This document shows, in pieces, positions 1 to 8,620 of a stretch of DNA of 49,565 bases (position 1 is the first letter of the stretch; the number at the start of each line of letters is the position of its first letter). Under the pieces are notes generated by a model. That model did no database searches. It was not told the origin of the DNA and saw nothing but the letters and a program-made list of their open reading frames with translations. Origin of the DNA: Candidatus Blautia pullistercoris. GTDB lineage: Bacteria; Bacillota; Clostridia; Lachnospirales; Lachnospiraceae. A program made the position numbers and the translations under genes. Location: NCBI GenBank assembly GCA_019114545.1, contig DXFG01000057.1, positions 1 to 49,565 of the forward strand, written 5' to 3'.

Positions 1-1
1 T

Positions 2-409
2 ATTTTTACAAGATTTTTAAATGTGTTTGGCTCTCTGCTGCCTGATTTTGCTCCAGAAACAGATGGCATACAGGACCTGTTCCTGCGGCTATTGGTTCTG
101 CTTCTGGCTATTATTTTTACAGGAATCGGAGCAGCCATGTCTCTTTCTATGAGGATCGTGCCCAATCCCGGCGATGGGATCGTCCAGGCGATAGCGGACT
201 GTATTCATAAAAATGTGGGATTTACCAAGAACTGCTTTGATCTTTTCAATATCACCATCACCCTTATTCTGGGTCTCATTCTGGCCGGCCATTTGGTAGG
301 AATAGGAATTGGAACGGTACTGGCAGTTATTGGAGTAGGCCGGATCATTGCATTGTTTCAGAAGTTGGCAGGTGAAAAAATCGTGGTGCTTTCCGGGGTA
401 GAAACCTGA
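2..409 (+). CDS. YitT/YczE-like integral membrane protein, C-terminal part (5' end outside window)
   Basis: The reading frame is open to the left window edge, so the listed GTG at 23 is probably internal and the gene is partial. The visible protein has hydrophobic segments around LLVLLLAIIFTGIGAAMSL and ITITLILGLILAG, separated by a polar stretch with NPGDGIVQAIAD. That arrangement is typical of the YczE/YitT group of multi-pass membrane proteins of unknown transport role. The C-terminus after the last membrane segment is short. The family call comes from pattern memory; the missing N-terminal half prevents a firmer assignment. Confidence 0.6.
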   Translation: MFTRFLNVFGSLLPDFAPETDGIQDLFLRLLVLLLAIIFTGIGAAMSLSMRIVPNPGDGIVQAIADCIHKNVGFTKNCFDLFNITITLILGLILAGHLVGIGIGTVLAVIGVGRIIALFQKLAGEKIVVLSGVET

Positions 410-450
410 ACCGGGTATTATGGAAGCTGCATATATTGTAAGGCATCTGG

Positions 451-479
451 TTGAGTGCCGAGGAGAGATATGCTATACT
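451..479 (+). promoter_or_regulatory. Sigma-A type promoter for the acetyltransferase gene
   Basis: TTGAGT (451-456) and TATACT (474-479) are separated by 17 bp, close to the vegetative consensus. Transcription would start near 486 and leave a leader of about 125 nt before the ATG at 611. The leader has short GC-rich complementary stretches (GGCAG/CTGCC) but no riboswitch that I recognise. Confidence 0.55.
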
Positions 480-610
480 GGTGCCACAGAAACGGCTATA
501 GGGAGGCAGGGTTTTTGCTATTGAGGAGTATTTTGTCTGCCTGCATGCCATCGGCAGAAAATTTTTACTTAAGGGAAGAGGAGGAAAAGTATCTATCTGA
601 AGGAGGTCCT

Positions 611-1225
611 ATGAATTTAGAAGAAACTTTATACAGAATCCATCATGAAAAATTATACTACTGTGACAATGAAGATCTGATGAAAGAACAGGGAAAATAC
701 CTGGATATGCTGTTTACCTATAATCAGCTTCCTCCCAGTAAAGGAGAAGAGAAAAAAGCTCTTCTGAAGAAAATGTTCGGCAGGATCGGAGATAACTGTT
801 ATATTGAGACACCTTTTCACGCCAACTGGGGAGGCAAGAACGTATATATGGGAGACCATGTATATGCCAATTTTAACCTGGTGCTGGTGGATGACGCCAG
901 GATAGAGATTGGTGACAATGTGATGATCGGTCCTAACGTGGTGCTGTGTACAGGAACCCATCCAGTGTCCCCCAGACTCCGGGCAAAGGAAGCTCAGTAT
1001 AATAAGCCGGTGAAGGTAGAAAGGGGCGTGTGGCTGGGAGCCAACACCATGGTCATGCCGGGAGTTACTATCGGAGAGAATAGCATTATCGGAGCGGGAA
1101 GCATAGTGACAAAAGATATACCTGCCAATGTGATCGCTTTCGGAAATCCCTGTAAAGTCTATCGGGAGATCACAGAAGAAGACGAGAGATATTATGATAA
1201 GGATAAACTGATCGATATTGAATAG
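611..1225 (+). CDS. maa: Maltose/galactoside O-acetyltransferase family (hexapeptide-repeat) protein
   Basis: A 204-residue left-handed beta-helix acetyltransferase that would transfer acetyl from acetyl-CoA to a sugar hydroxyl in the cytoplasm. The N-terminal 'maltose acetyltransferase' helical region (about residues 1-60) precedes hexapeptide repeats such as IEIGDNVMIGPNV and the catalytic-His loop CTGTHP. The C-terminal VMPGVTIGENSIIGAGSIVTKDIPANVIAFGNPCKV block is diagnostic of the Maa/LacA/NodL group. The start at 611 is chosen because AAGGAGGTCCT sits directly upstream; the ORF-track start at 455 would add 52 residues with no similarity and run through the promoter. The physiological sugar cannot be read from sequence. 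Confidence 0.88.
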   Translation: MNLEETLYRIHHEKLYYCDNEDLMKEQGKYLDMLFTYNQLPPSKGEEKKALLKKMFGRIGDNCYIETPFHANWGGKNVYMGDHVYANFNLVLVDDARIEIGDNVMIGPNVVLCTGTHPVSPRLRAKEAQYNKPVKVERGVWLGANTMVMPGVTIGENSIIGAGSIVTKDIPANVIAFGNPCKVYREITEEDERYYDKDKLIDIE

Positions 1226-1255
1226 ACAGGAAGCGTCAGAAAGGAGAAATAAGGT

Positions 1256-1279
1256 ATGGGTATTTTCGCAGTATTGTAA
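1256..1279 (+). other. Possible 7-codon leader ORF (MGIFAVL)
   Basis: AAGGAGAAATAAGGT followed by ATG opens a seven-codon frame that stops one base before a hairpin. This is either a leader-peptide arrangement or the 5' scrap of a deleted gene. It is too short to prove. Confidence 0.2.
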
Positions 1280-1280
1280 T

Positions 1281-1313
1281 AGCAAGGTGTATCCTTTGTT
1301 ATTACGCCTTGCT
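1281..1313 (+). terminator. Hairpin between acetyltransferase and hydrolase genes
   Basis: AGCAAGGTGTA and TACGCCTTGCT form an 11-bp stem with one G:U pair around an 11-nt loop. No U-run follows, so intrinsic termination would be weak. Confidence 0.4.
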
Positions 1314-1350
1314 GATCATTAAAAAGATGGAATGATTAGGAGGGTTATGA

Positions 1351-1800
1351 ATGGCATATTTTTATTATCAGTCAAAAAAGATTTTTTATAAGGAAGCCGG
1401 GCGGGGCAAACCCCTTATCATGCTCCATGGAGATACTGCTTCCTCCCGTATGTTTGAGTTTCTCTTACCGCTGTATCGGGAAAACTATCGAGTTATCCTG
1501 TTGGATTTTTTGGGAAACGGGCAATCAGACAGAGTCGACAGGTTTCCAGAAAATCTCTGGATTACCCAGGCTGAACAGGTGATTGCACTTATTGAACATT
1601 TAAAGATTGAGAAAGTAAATCTTTTGGGGACAAGCGGTGGAGCATGGGTTGCTGTGAATACGGCATTGAAACGTCCTGACCTTATAGATAAGGTTATTGC
1701 CGATAGTTTTGACGGAAGAACTTTGAATGAAGATTTAAACGAATTTCAGCAGCTTCCTGGCAAGAAACAGAGCCGGTTTAAACGGAGTACAGCCGTTTGA
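1351..1800 (+). pseudogene. Truncated alpha/beta hydrolase
   Basis: The 149 residues carry the N-terminal half of an alpha/beta hydrolase: the oxyanion strand LIMLHGDTAS, the LDFLGNGQSD turn and the nucleophile elbow GTSGGAW. Family members are usually 220-280 residues, and the catalytic Asp and His regions are missing here. After about residue 130 the sequence changes into QQLPGKKQSRFKRSTAV, whose last codons and stop lie inside a terminator stem. This suggests a deletion that joined mid-gene to the original 3' terminator. An AGGAGGG Shine-Dalgarno is intact, so a short product could be made, but it is unlikely to be catalytic. Confidence 0.75.
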
Positions 1801-1810
1801 CCGGTTTTTG
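1773..1810 (+). terminator. Rho-independent terminator after the truncated hydrolase
   Basis: CCGGTTTAAACGG pairs imperfectly with CCGTTTGACCGG around a 7-nt loop and is followed by TTTTT. The stop codon of the truncated hydrolase lies within the 3' arm. Confidence 0.75.
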
Positions 1811-1850
1811 TCATATTAACCTAGTTTTAGTTCGAAATATTCAAAAAATT

Positions 1851-1898
1851 TTAGCACTCAGGACTTGACACTGCTGATAACAGGTGTTATATTAACAC
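1851..1898 (+). promoter_or_regulatory. clpB promoter with degenerate CIRCE (HrcA) site and a second palindrome
   Basis: TTGACA (1865-1870) and TATATT (1888-1893) are 17 bp apart. TTAGCACTC (1851-1859) exactly matches the left half of CIRCE; after nine bases CACTGCTGA matches 6 of 9 positions of the right half GAGTGCTAA and overlaps the -35. A perfect palindrome GTGTTA-TAT-TAACAC (1884-1898) covers the -10. HrcA control is known for clostridial chaperone genes; control here is inferred. Confidence 0.7.
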
Positions 1899-1959
1899 TA
1901 GAACAAGAAAACCAGGCCTGCACAGCAGGCTATTTCATAAGACAATGGAGGGGATTTGT

Positions 1960-4566
1960 ATGAATATCAGTAAATTCACACAGAAATCGCTTCAGGCTGT
2001 TCAGGATTTAGAGAAGACAGCATATGAATTCGGCAACCAGGAGGTTGAACAGGAACACCTGCTCTATAACCTTCTCCATCAGGAGGACAGTCTGATATTG
2101 AAATTGATCGAGAAAATGGAAATCCAGAAAGAACATTTTCTCGACAGGATAGAGCAGGCATTAAATGCCAGAACAAAGGTTTCCGGAGGCCAGCCTTATA
2201 TCGGACAGTATCTGAACAAGGTTCTGGTAACTGCAGAGGATGAGGCAAAGGCTATGGGAGACGAGTATGTCTCCGTTGAGCATTTGTTCCTTGCGCTGCT
2301 GGATCACCCAAGTCCTTCTATGAAGAAGATCTGGCAGGAATATGGGATCACCAAAGAAAGATTTCTTCAGGCACTGAGTACAGTCAGAGGAAATCAGCGG
2401 GTGACTACAGATAATCCTGAGGTGACCTATGATACTCTGAATAAATATGGGGAGGACCTGGTGGAAAAGGCCAGAGAGCAGAAGCTGGATCCTGTAATCG
2501 GCCGTGACAGTGAGATTCGGAATGTGATCCGTATCCTGTCCAGGAAGACCAAGAATAACCCGGTGCTCATCGGCGAGCCTGGAGTAGGTAAGACTGCAGC
2601 TGTTGAGGGGCTGGCTCAGAGGATCGTCCAGGGAGATGTTCCTGAGGGACTGAAGGATAAAAAGATCTTTGCTCTGGATATGGGAGCTCTGGTAGCAGGA
2701 GCCAAATACAGAGGCGAGTTCGAGGAAAGGCTGAAAGCCGTTCTGGAAGAAGTTAAGAAAAGTGAAGGACAGATTATCCTGTTCATTGATGAGCTTCATC
2801 TGATTGTAGGTGCAGGAAAGACCGATGGTGCCATGGATGCAGGAAATATGCTGAAGCCTATGCTGGCAAGAGGAGAGCTTCACTGTATCGGTGCCACTAC
2901 CCTGGATGAGTACCGGAAATATATTGAAAAAGACGCTGCCCTGGAACGTAGGTTCCAGCCGGTTATGGTGGATGAGCCTACAGTGGAAGACACTATTTCC
3001 ATTCTCCGTGGACTGAAGGAACGTTACGAGGTCTTCCATGGGGTAAAGATTACAGACAGCGCCCTGGTGGCTGCGGCTACTCTTTCTGACCGGTATATTT
3101 CCGACAGATTCCTGCCGGATAAGGCTATCGATCTGGTAGATGAAGCCTGCGCCCTGATCAAGACAGAGCTGGATTCCATGCCTACAGAACTGGATGAACT
3201 GCGCCGTAAGATCATGCAGATGGAGATTGAGGAGGCGGCCCTTAAAAAGGAAAATGACCGTCTCAGCCAGGATCGTCTGGTAGAACTTCAGAAAGAAATG
3301 GCAGAACTGAAAGATAAATTCAACAGCCAGAAAGCTCAGTGGGACAATGAAAAAGTAACTGTAGAACATCTCCAGAAACTGAGAGAGCAGATCGAGGATA
3401 TGAACAACCAGATCCAGAAGGCTCAGAGAGAGTATGATCTGAACGAGGCCGCAAGGCTTCAGTACGGGGAACTGCCCAAGCTGCAGAAACAGCTGGAAGC
3501 AGAGGAAGAAAAAGCAAAGAGCCAGGATCTGTCCATGGTTCACCAAAGCGTTACGGAAGATGAGATCGCCAGGATCATTTCCCGGTGGACGGGAATCCCA
3601 GTGGCGAAACTTACGGAAGGCGAGCGAGCCAAGATCCTTCACCTGGAAGAGGAACTTCATAAACGGGTGATCGGACAGGACGAAGGCGTTGCCAAAGTAA
3701 CAGACGCTATTATCCGTTCCAAAGCCGGCATAAAAGATCCTACCAAACCTATCGGCTCCTTCCTGTTCCTTGGACCTACCGGTGTGGGTAAGACGGAACT
3801 GGCTAAAACTCTGGCCGCTACACTTTTTGATGACGAGCAGAATATGGTCCGTATTGATATGAGTGAATATATGGAGAAATATTCAGTGTCCAGACTGATC
3901 GGAGCGCCTCCGGGATATGTAGGATACGAGGAGGGGGGACAGCTTACAGAAGCCGTGAGAAGAAAACCTTACTCAGTAGTTCTTTTTGATGAGATCGAAA
4001 AAGCCCATCCAGATGTGTTCAACGTGCTGCTCCAGGTACTGGACGATGGACGTATCACCGATTCTCAGGGCAGGACGGTAGACTTTAAAAATACCATCCT
4101 GATTATGACTTCCAATATCGGTTCTACCTATCTGCTGGAAGGAATTGAGGATAATGGAGAGATCAAACAGGAAGCCAGGGATCTGGTAGAGAAGGATTTA
4201 AGAGCTCACTTCCGTCCGGAGTTTTTGAACCGGCTGGATGAGATCATCATGTTCAAGCCTCTGACCAAAGAGAACATCAGCGGTATCGTTGACCTGCTCA
4301 TGGCGGATCTGAATAAGAGACTGAGAGATCAGGAGTTGTCTATAGAATTGACAAAAGACGCAAAAGATTATATTATTGAAGGCGGATATGATCCCGTTTA
4401 CGGAGCACGTCCTCTGAAGAGATTTGTGCAGAAGAATGTAGAGACGCTCACTGCAAGACTGATCCTTTCCGGTGATGTAAGAGCAGATGACAGGATCATC
4501 ATAGACCTGGAGAACGGCCAGCTCACAGCCCATGCGGTGTCTGTTCAGGATACTGCAGCAAGCTGA
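1960..4566 (+). CDS. clpB: ATP-dependent disaggregase ClpB
   Basis: An 868-residue Hsp100 disaggregase that threads aggregated proteins through its hexameric pore together with DnaK/DnaJ/GrpE. It has a Clp N-domain (about 1-145) and a first AAA module with Walker A GEPGVGKT near residue 205. A long coiled-coil middle domain (about 400-530, rich in E/K/Q) distinguishes ClpB from ClpC/ClpA. The second AAA module has GPTGVGKT near 605 and the [13 protein letters not shown] pore/sensor region. Length matches the family. The start at 1960 is preferred over the ORF-track ATG at 1945 because the latter overlaps the GGAGGGG ribosome binding site. Transcription is probably heat- and HrcA-responsive. 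Confidence 0.97.
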   Translation: MNISKFTQKSLQAVQDLEKTAYEFGNQEVEQEHLLYNLLHQEDSLILKLIEKMEIQKEHFLDRIEQALNARTKVSGGQPYIGQYLNKVLVTAEDEAKAMGDEYVSVEHLFLALLDHPSPSMKKIWQEYGITKERFLQALSTVRGNQRVTTDNPEVTYDTLNKYGEDLVEKAREQKLDPVIGRDSEIRNVIRILSRKTKNNPVLIGEPGVGKTAAVEGLAQRIVQGDVPEGLKDKKIFALDMGALVAGAKYRGEFEERLKAVLEEVKKSEGQIILFIDELHLIVGAGKTDGAMDAGNMLKPMLARGELHCIGATTLDEYRKYIEKDAALERRFQPVMVDEPTVEDTISILRGLKERYEVFHGVKITDSALVAAATLSDRYISDRFLPDKAIDLVDEACALIKTELDSMPTELDELRRKIMQMEIEEAALKKENDRLSQDRLVELQKEMAELKDKFNSQKAQWDNEKVTVEHLQKLREQIEDMNNQIQKAQREYDLNEAARLQYGELPKLQKQLEAEEEKAKSQDLSMVHQSVTEDEIARIISRWTGIPVAKLTEGERAKILHLEEELHKRVIGQDEGVAKVTDAIIRSKAGIKDPTKPIGSFLFLGPTGVGKTELAKTLAATLFDDEQNMVRIDMSEYMEKYSVSRLIGAPPGYVGYEEGGQLTEAVRRKPYSVVLFDEIEKAHPDVFNVLLQVLDDGRITDSQGRTVDFKNTILIMTSNIGSTYLLEGIEDNGEIKQEARDLVEKDLRAHFRPEFLNRLDEIIMFKPLTKENISGIVDLLMADLNKRLRDQELSIELTKDAKDYIIEGGYDPVYGARPLKRFVQKNVETLTARLILSGDVRADDRIIIDLENGQLTAHAVSVQDTAAS

Positions 4567-4622
4567 TTTTCAGAATCCTGAAAAGTGGCCCGATAATGCT
4601 CCGGAAATAAAGGAGGAAGACC

Positions 4623-4796
4623 ATGATACCCAAGGATCCGGTAATGCTTTTAAGCTATGTGAATACTCAGCTTCGTGATTTTTATTCCTCACTGTCTTCT
4701 ATGTGTGAGGACAAGGGATTAAATCCTGAAGAGATCAAGACAAAGCTGGCAGGTATCGACTACCAGTATGACGGGACCAGAAATCAGTTTGTATAA
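4623..4796 (+). CDS. DUF4250 domain protein
   Basis: A 57-residue protein, too short for the ORF track, with an AAAGGAGG ribosome binding site. It begins MIPKDPVMLLSYVNTQLRD and ends YQYDGTRNQFV, both characteristic of the small DUF4250 family common in Firmicutes. It follows clpB by 56 bp with no terminator between them, so it is probably cotranscribed. Function unknown. Confidence 0.85.
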   Translation: MIPKDPVMLLSYVNTQLRDFYSSLSSMCEDKGLNPEEIKTKLAGIDYQYDGTRNQFV

Positions 4797-4827
4797 GACA
4801 GAGAAGGAAAATACGGAAAAAATAAGG

Positions 4828-4882
4828 GCAGGCCTGAAATCGGCGCCGGAGCTTTCCGGAGCAGGTTTTGGGCCTGCTTTTC
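4828..4882 (+). terminator. Terminator of the clpB-DUF4250 unit
   Basis: GCAGGCC and GGCCTGC form the base stem, an inner CCGGA/TCCGG hairpin stacks within the loop, and TTTT follows the outer stem. Confidence 0.8.
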
Positions 4883-4915
4883 GTGCGTGGTCTTATAGGG
4901 CGACTGCGGGTGAAG

Positions 4916-4968
4916 ATACAGGATAATGTACTTTTGGTATTGCGCTATACTATATTTTGTATTAGAAT
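4916..4968 (+). promoter_or_regulatory. nrdDG promoter with tandem NrdR-box-like sites
   Basis: ATACTATATTTTGTAT (4947-4962) matches about 13 of 16 positions of the NrdR box consensus acaCwAtATaTwGtgt. It lies in the 17-bp spacer between a weak -35 TTGCGC (4940-4945) and -10 TAGAAT (4963-4968). A weaker copy, ATACAGGATAATGTAC (4916-4931), is offset by 31 bp, about three helical turns, which is the spacing known for NrdR box pairs. Repression by NrdR-dATP is inferred from the site and the downstream genes. Confidence 0.7.
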
Positions 4969-5035
4969 AAGCCTTGGACCGACATATGAAGTATAACCAG
5001 GTCATTTCAGATAGATACAGCAAGGAGAAAAGAAT

Positions 5036-7195
5036 ATGAAGATTATTAAGAGAAATGGCTCGGAAGAGGCATTTGACGTAAAGAAAATCGAAGCGGCAGT
5101 CAGAAAGGCAGACAGTTCATCAGAGACCAGAAGCCTGACAGATACCCAGATTGAGGACATTGCAGAATTTGTGGAGTTCAAATGCAATAAGCTGAACCGG
5201 GCAGTGGCCGTGGAAGAAATACAGGACATGGTGGAGAACCAGATCATGGCTACAGGGGCATTTGAGCTGGCCAGACAGTATGTGAGATACCGCTATAAAC
5301 GCTCTCTGGTGCGTAAGGCGAATACCACAGATAACAGGATTCTTTCACTGATTGAATGTAATAATGAGGAGGTTCGGCAGGAAAATTCCAATAAAAATCC
5401 TACAGTCAACAGTGTACAGAGGGACTATATGGCAGGAGAAGTCAGCAAGGACCTGACACAGAGAATGCTGCTGCCGGAAGATATTGTAGAGGCGGACCGG
5501 CAGGGGATCATCCATTTCCACGATTCCGATTATTACGCCCAGCATATGCACAACTGTGACCTGGTCAATCTGGAAGACATGCTTCAGAACGGTACAGTGA
5601 TCAGCGGCACGATGATTGAAAAACCTCACAGCTTTTCAACAGCCTGCAATATTGCCACCCAGATTATTGCCCAGGTAGCCAGCAACCAGTATGGGGGACA
5701 GAGTATTTCTCTTACACACCTGGCGCCTTTTGTCCAGGTATCCAGGGATAAGATACGGACAGAAGTCCTTCAGGAAATGAAACTCATCGGCGTGGACTAT
5801 TCAGGTGATATTTTAAATGAGATTGTAGAGGGGCGGCTGAAAAAGGAGATTACAAAGGGCGTTCAGACTATTGAATACCAGGTAATTACGCTGATGACCA
5901 CAAACGGCCAGGCTCCCTTCCTCACCGTATTCATGTATCTCAACGAGGCAAAGACAGAGGCTGAGAAAAAAGACCTGGCAATGATCATAGAGGAAACTCT
6001 GAAACAGAGATACAAAGGTGTAAAGAATGAAGCAGGAGTCTGGGTGACTCCGGCATTTCCGAAACTGATCTATGTTCTGGAAGAAGATAATCTCCAGGAA
6101 GGAGATCCTTACTACTATCTCACAGAGCTTGCTGCAAAGTGTACGGCAAAACGTCTGGTGCCGGATTATATTTCCGAGAAGAAGATGAAAGAGCTTAAGG
6201 AAGGAAACTGCTTCCCGGTAATGGGCTGCAGAAGCGCCCTGAGTCCATGGAAAGATGAGAATGGCAACTATAAGTTTTACGGCCGGTTTAACCAGGGAGT
6301 TGTTACCATTAACCTTGTGGATGTGGCCTTGTCTTCCGGCGGCGATGAAGATAAATTCTGGAAGATTTTTGACGAGAGACTGGACCTCTGCTACCGGGCT
6401 TTGATGTGCAGGCATAACCGGCTGAAAGGAACTTTATCAGATGCAGCGCCTATCCTTTGGCAGTACGGCGCCCTGGCCCGGCTGAAAAAAGGGGAGACCA
6501 TTGATAAGCTGTTATACGGAGGGTACTCTACTATTTCTCTGGGGTATGCAGGGCTGTACGAATGTGTAAAATACATGACAGGAAAGTCCCATACAGATCC
6601 GGAGGCAACGCCTTTTGCCCTTCAGGTCATGAAGCATATGAATGAAGTCTGCGAGAAATGGAAAGAAGAGACCAATATTGGATTCAGCATTTACGGTTCT
6701 CCTATTGAGAGTACCACATATAAATTTGCAAAATGCCTCCAGAAGAGATTCGGCATTGTTCCTGGTGTGACAGATAAAAATTACATTACCAACAGCTATC
6801 ATGTACACGTCAGTGAGGAGATCGATGCCTTTTCAAAACTGAAATTTGAGGCCCAGTTCCAAGCCCTTTCCACAGGAGGCGCTATCAGCTATGTGGAGGT
6901 GCCAAACATGCAGGACAATATTCCGGCAGTACTCCAGGTGATCCGCTTTATCTACGATAATATCATGTATGCAGAATTAAATACCAAAAGCGATTACTGC
7001 CAGGAATGCGGTTATGACGGAGAAATCCAGATCGTGACCAATGAAGACGGAAAGCTGGAGTGGGAATGCCCCAACTGCGGAAATCGGAATCAGGATACCC
7101 TGAATGTGGCAAGACGTACCTGCGGTTATATTGGAACACAGTTCTGGAACCAGGGAAGGACCCAGGAGATCAGAGAAAGGGTGCTGCATTTATAA
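5036..7195 (+). CDS. nrdD: Anaerobic ribonucleoside-triphosphate reductase (class III)
   Basis: A 719-residue oxygen-sensitive glycyl-radical enzyme that reduces ribonucleoside triphosphates to deoxy forms, supplying DNA precursors under anaerobiosis. An N-terminal ATP-cone (about residues 3-90, starting IIKRNGSEEAFDVKKI) gives allosteric control. The C-terminal zinc site has CQEC and CPNC pairs. The radical loop RRTCGYIG places the glycyl radical at about G697. A GGAGAAAAGAAT ribosome binding site supports the start. nrdG follows within two bases, so the enzyme and its activase are translationally coupled. Confidence 0.97.
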   Translation: MKIIKRNGSEEAFDVKKIEAAVRKADSSSETRSLTDTQIEDIAEFVEFKCNKLNRAVAVEEIQDMVENQIMATGAFELARQYVRYRYKRSLVRKANTTDNRILSLIECNNEEVRQENSNKNPTVNSVQRDYMAGEVSKDLTQRMLLPEDIVEADRQGIIHFHDSDYYAQHMHNCDLVNLEDMLQNGTVISGTMIEKPHSFSTACNIATQIIAQVASNQYGGQSISLTHLAPFVQVSRDKIRTEVLQEMKLIGVDYSGDILNEIVEGRLKKEITKGVQTIEYQVITLMTTNGQAPFLTVFMYLNEAKTEAEKKDLAMIIEETLKQRYKGVKNEAGVWVTPAFPKLIYVLEEDNLQEGDPYYYLTELAAKCTAKRLVPDYISEKKMKELKEGNCFPVMGCRSALSPWKDENGNYKFYGRFNQGVVTINLVDVALSSGGDEDKFWKIFDERLDLCYRALMCRHNRLKGTLSDAAPILWQYGALARLKKGETIDKLLYGGYSTISLGYAGLYECVKYMTGKSHTDPEATPFALQVMKHMNEVCEKWKEETNIGFSIYGSPIESTTYKFAKCLQKRFGIVPGVTDKNYITNSYHVHVSEEIDAFSKLKFEAQFQALSTGGAISYVEVPNMQDNIPAVLQVIRFIYDNIMYAELNTKSDYCQECGYDGEIQIVTNEDGKLEWECPNCGNRNQDTLNVARRTCGYIGTQFWNQGRTQEIRERVLHL

Positions 7196-7196
7196 T

Positions 7197-7754
7197 ATGT
7201 ATTACGGGGAAATAAAGAAATGTGACATTGCAAACGGAGAGGGAGTTCGGGTCTCCCTCTTCGTTTCCGGCTGCAGACATCACTGTCCGGGCTGCTTTAA
7301 CCAGGCTACATGGGATTTTAGTTATGGAAAAGAATTTACCAGAGAAACAGAAAAGCAGATCCTGGAGTTCCTTGAGCCGGATTATATTGACGGTCTTACG
7401 CTTCTTGGAGGAGAACCCTTTGAACCGGAAAACCAGGAGGTTCTTACAGAACTTCTCAGAAAGGTGAAGAAACTTTATCCGGAGAAAAAGGTCTGGTGCT
7501 ACAGCGGATATCTTTTTGACAAAGAACTGCTGAATCCCAGCCGGGCAAGGTGCGGCTATACAGATGAAATGCTGTCCAGGATAGATGTGCTGGTAGACGG
7601 GCGGTTTGTAGAGGCGCTGAAAGATATACGCCTTGTATTCAGAGGTTCCGCAAACCAGAGGATCATCGATGTGAAGCAAAGTCTGGAAACAGGGGAAATC
7701 CGGCTGTGGACGCCGAAGATCAGGCGGGGAATTTCGCCGGAAACCGAAAAATAG
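7197..7754 (+). CDS. nrdG: Anaerobic ribonucleotide reductase activating protein (radical SAM)
   Basis: A 185-residue radical-SAM activase that installs the glycyl radical on NrdD. The [4Fe-4S]/SAM motif CRHHCPGC lies near residues 26-33, followed by a GGEPF motif (LLGGEPFEPENQ) that contacts SAM. The start at 7197 (MYYGEIKKCDIANGEG) fits the family, and the ribosome binding site lies within the 3' end of nrdD; the track start at 7104 would be nested deep in nrdD. The C-terminus, with RLWTPKI, is slightly longer than in some homologues. Confidence 0.95.
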   Translation: MYYGEIKKCDIANGEGVRVSLFVSGCRHHCPGCFNQATWDFSYGKEFTRETEKQILEFLEPDYIDGLTLLGGEPFEPENQEVLTELLRKVKKLYPEKKVWCYSGYLFDKELLNPSRARCGYTDEMLSRIDVLVDGRFVEALKDIRLVFRGSANQRIIDVKQSLETGEIRLWTPKIRRGISPETEK

Positions 7755-7797
7755 GACACAGCGGCGCAAAAAGCCGCAGAAGCAGAGGTGGGCAGGA

Positions 7798-8466
7798 ATG
7801 AAGAAAATTGCTGTGGTGGAGGACGACAGGGTATTGAGGAAAGCTCTGAAAAGCCTTCTGGAAGAAAATGGATATGGGACCTGCTGTTTAGAGGATTTTT
7901 CCAATGTTGAGGAAGAAATTTTAAGGGCCGGCCCGGATATGGTGCTGCTGGATATTCTCCTTCCAGGAACCAATGGACAGGAGATTTTGAGAAATCTGCG
8001 GCAGAAATCCCAGATTCCGGTGATCATGGTTACCAGCAGAGAGGGAGATATGGACCAGATCCTGGCCATGAGCTACGGAGCAGATGATTATATTACAAAG
8101 CCCTATAATCCTACCCTTCTTCTGCTGAAACTGGAGGCAGTATTCCGGAGGATCCAGCCTGAAACGCCTCAGGAGGAAGTGACCTGGGGAGGGATTACAC
8201 TGAACCTCCTGCGCAGCACCATGACCCATGAAGGGGAAGAACGGGTGCTGTCCAAAAACGAATTTTCTATTTTTTATTACCTGGTAAAAAACCAGGGACG
8301 GATCGTGTCCAGAGACGAACTTATGGATTATCTCTGGGACTGCAACGATTTTGTAGACGATAATACCCTGACAGTAAATATCAACCGGCTCAGAAAAAAA
8401 CTGGAAGAAGCAGGCATCCGGAATGCCATAGAAACCAGAAGAGGACAAGGGTACATCTTACTATGA
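7798..8466 (+). CDS. OmpR-family response regulator of a Bce-like module
   Basis: A 222-residue regulator with a receiver domain (acidic pocket VVEDD, phosphoacceptor D52 in LLDILLPG, conserved K in ITKPYNP) and a C-terminal winged helix (about 125-222, NINRLRKKLEE recognition helix). It is followed by its kinase and an ATPase/permease pair, the order of BceRS-AB peptide-antibiotic sensing and detoxification modules. The stop codon lies inside a 12-bp inverted repeat. A likely target is the CTTACA-gaga-TGTAAG palindrome upstream of the ABC genes. Confidence 0.9.
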   Translation: MKKIAVVEDDRVLRKALKSLLEENGYGTCCLEDFSNVEEEILRAGPDMVLLDILLPGTNGQEILRNLRQKSQIPVIMVTSREGDMDQILAMSYGADDYITKPYNPTLLLLKLEAVFRRIQPETPQEEVTWGGITLNLLRSTMTHEGEERVLSKNEFSIFYYLVKNQGRIVSRDELMDYLWDCNDFVDDNTLTVNINRLRKKLEEAGIRNAIETRRGQGYILL

Positions 8467-8557
8467 AAGCCCAGTCTCAAAGTAAAGCACGAAGCAATCC
8501 GTGGGGCTTTCATAGATGGCAGTCTCAAAGCAAAGACCTGGGGTCTGCTTGCAGACC
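8461..8557 (+). repeat. Structured spacer between response regulator and kinase genes
   Basis: A perfect 12-bp inverted repeat, CTATGAAAGCCC (8461-8472) with GGGCTTTCATAG (8504-8515), encloses one copy of a 16-bp direct repeat CAGTCTCAAAGYAAAG (8472-8487). The second copy follows at 8520-8535. GGTCTGC-TT-GCAGACC (8542-8557) makes a further hairpin that competes with AGACC-TGG-GGTCT. No U-run follows, so this looks like an RNA processing, pausing or attenuation element, or an inserted repeat. Confidence 0.55.
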
Positions 8558-8620
8558 GGCAGGGCTGTGTTTTAGAGACGCTAAACCGTATGAGCAAGAA
8601 GGCCGACAGGGGAGAGTGGA

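Noticed and set aside
455-610. N-terminal extension of the acetyltransferase ORF
   Set aside because: It runs through a promoter -10 and leader; AAGGAGGTCCT before 611 and the family's N-terminus fix the start there.
480-610. Riboswitch in the acetyltransferase leader
   Set aside because: Some complementary GC stretches exist, but no conserved riboswitch core was recognised.
2161-3660. 499-aa ORF antisense to clpB
   Set aside because: It lies wholly opposite an unmistakable clpB, has no ribosome binding site and a low-complexity, Leu/Phe/Cys-rich translation typical of a shadow frame.
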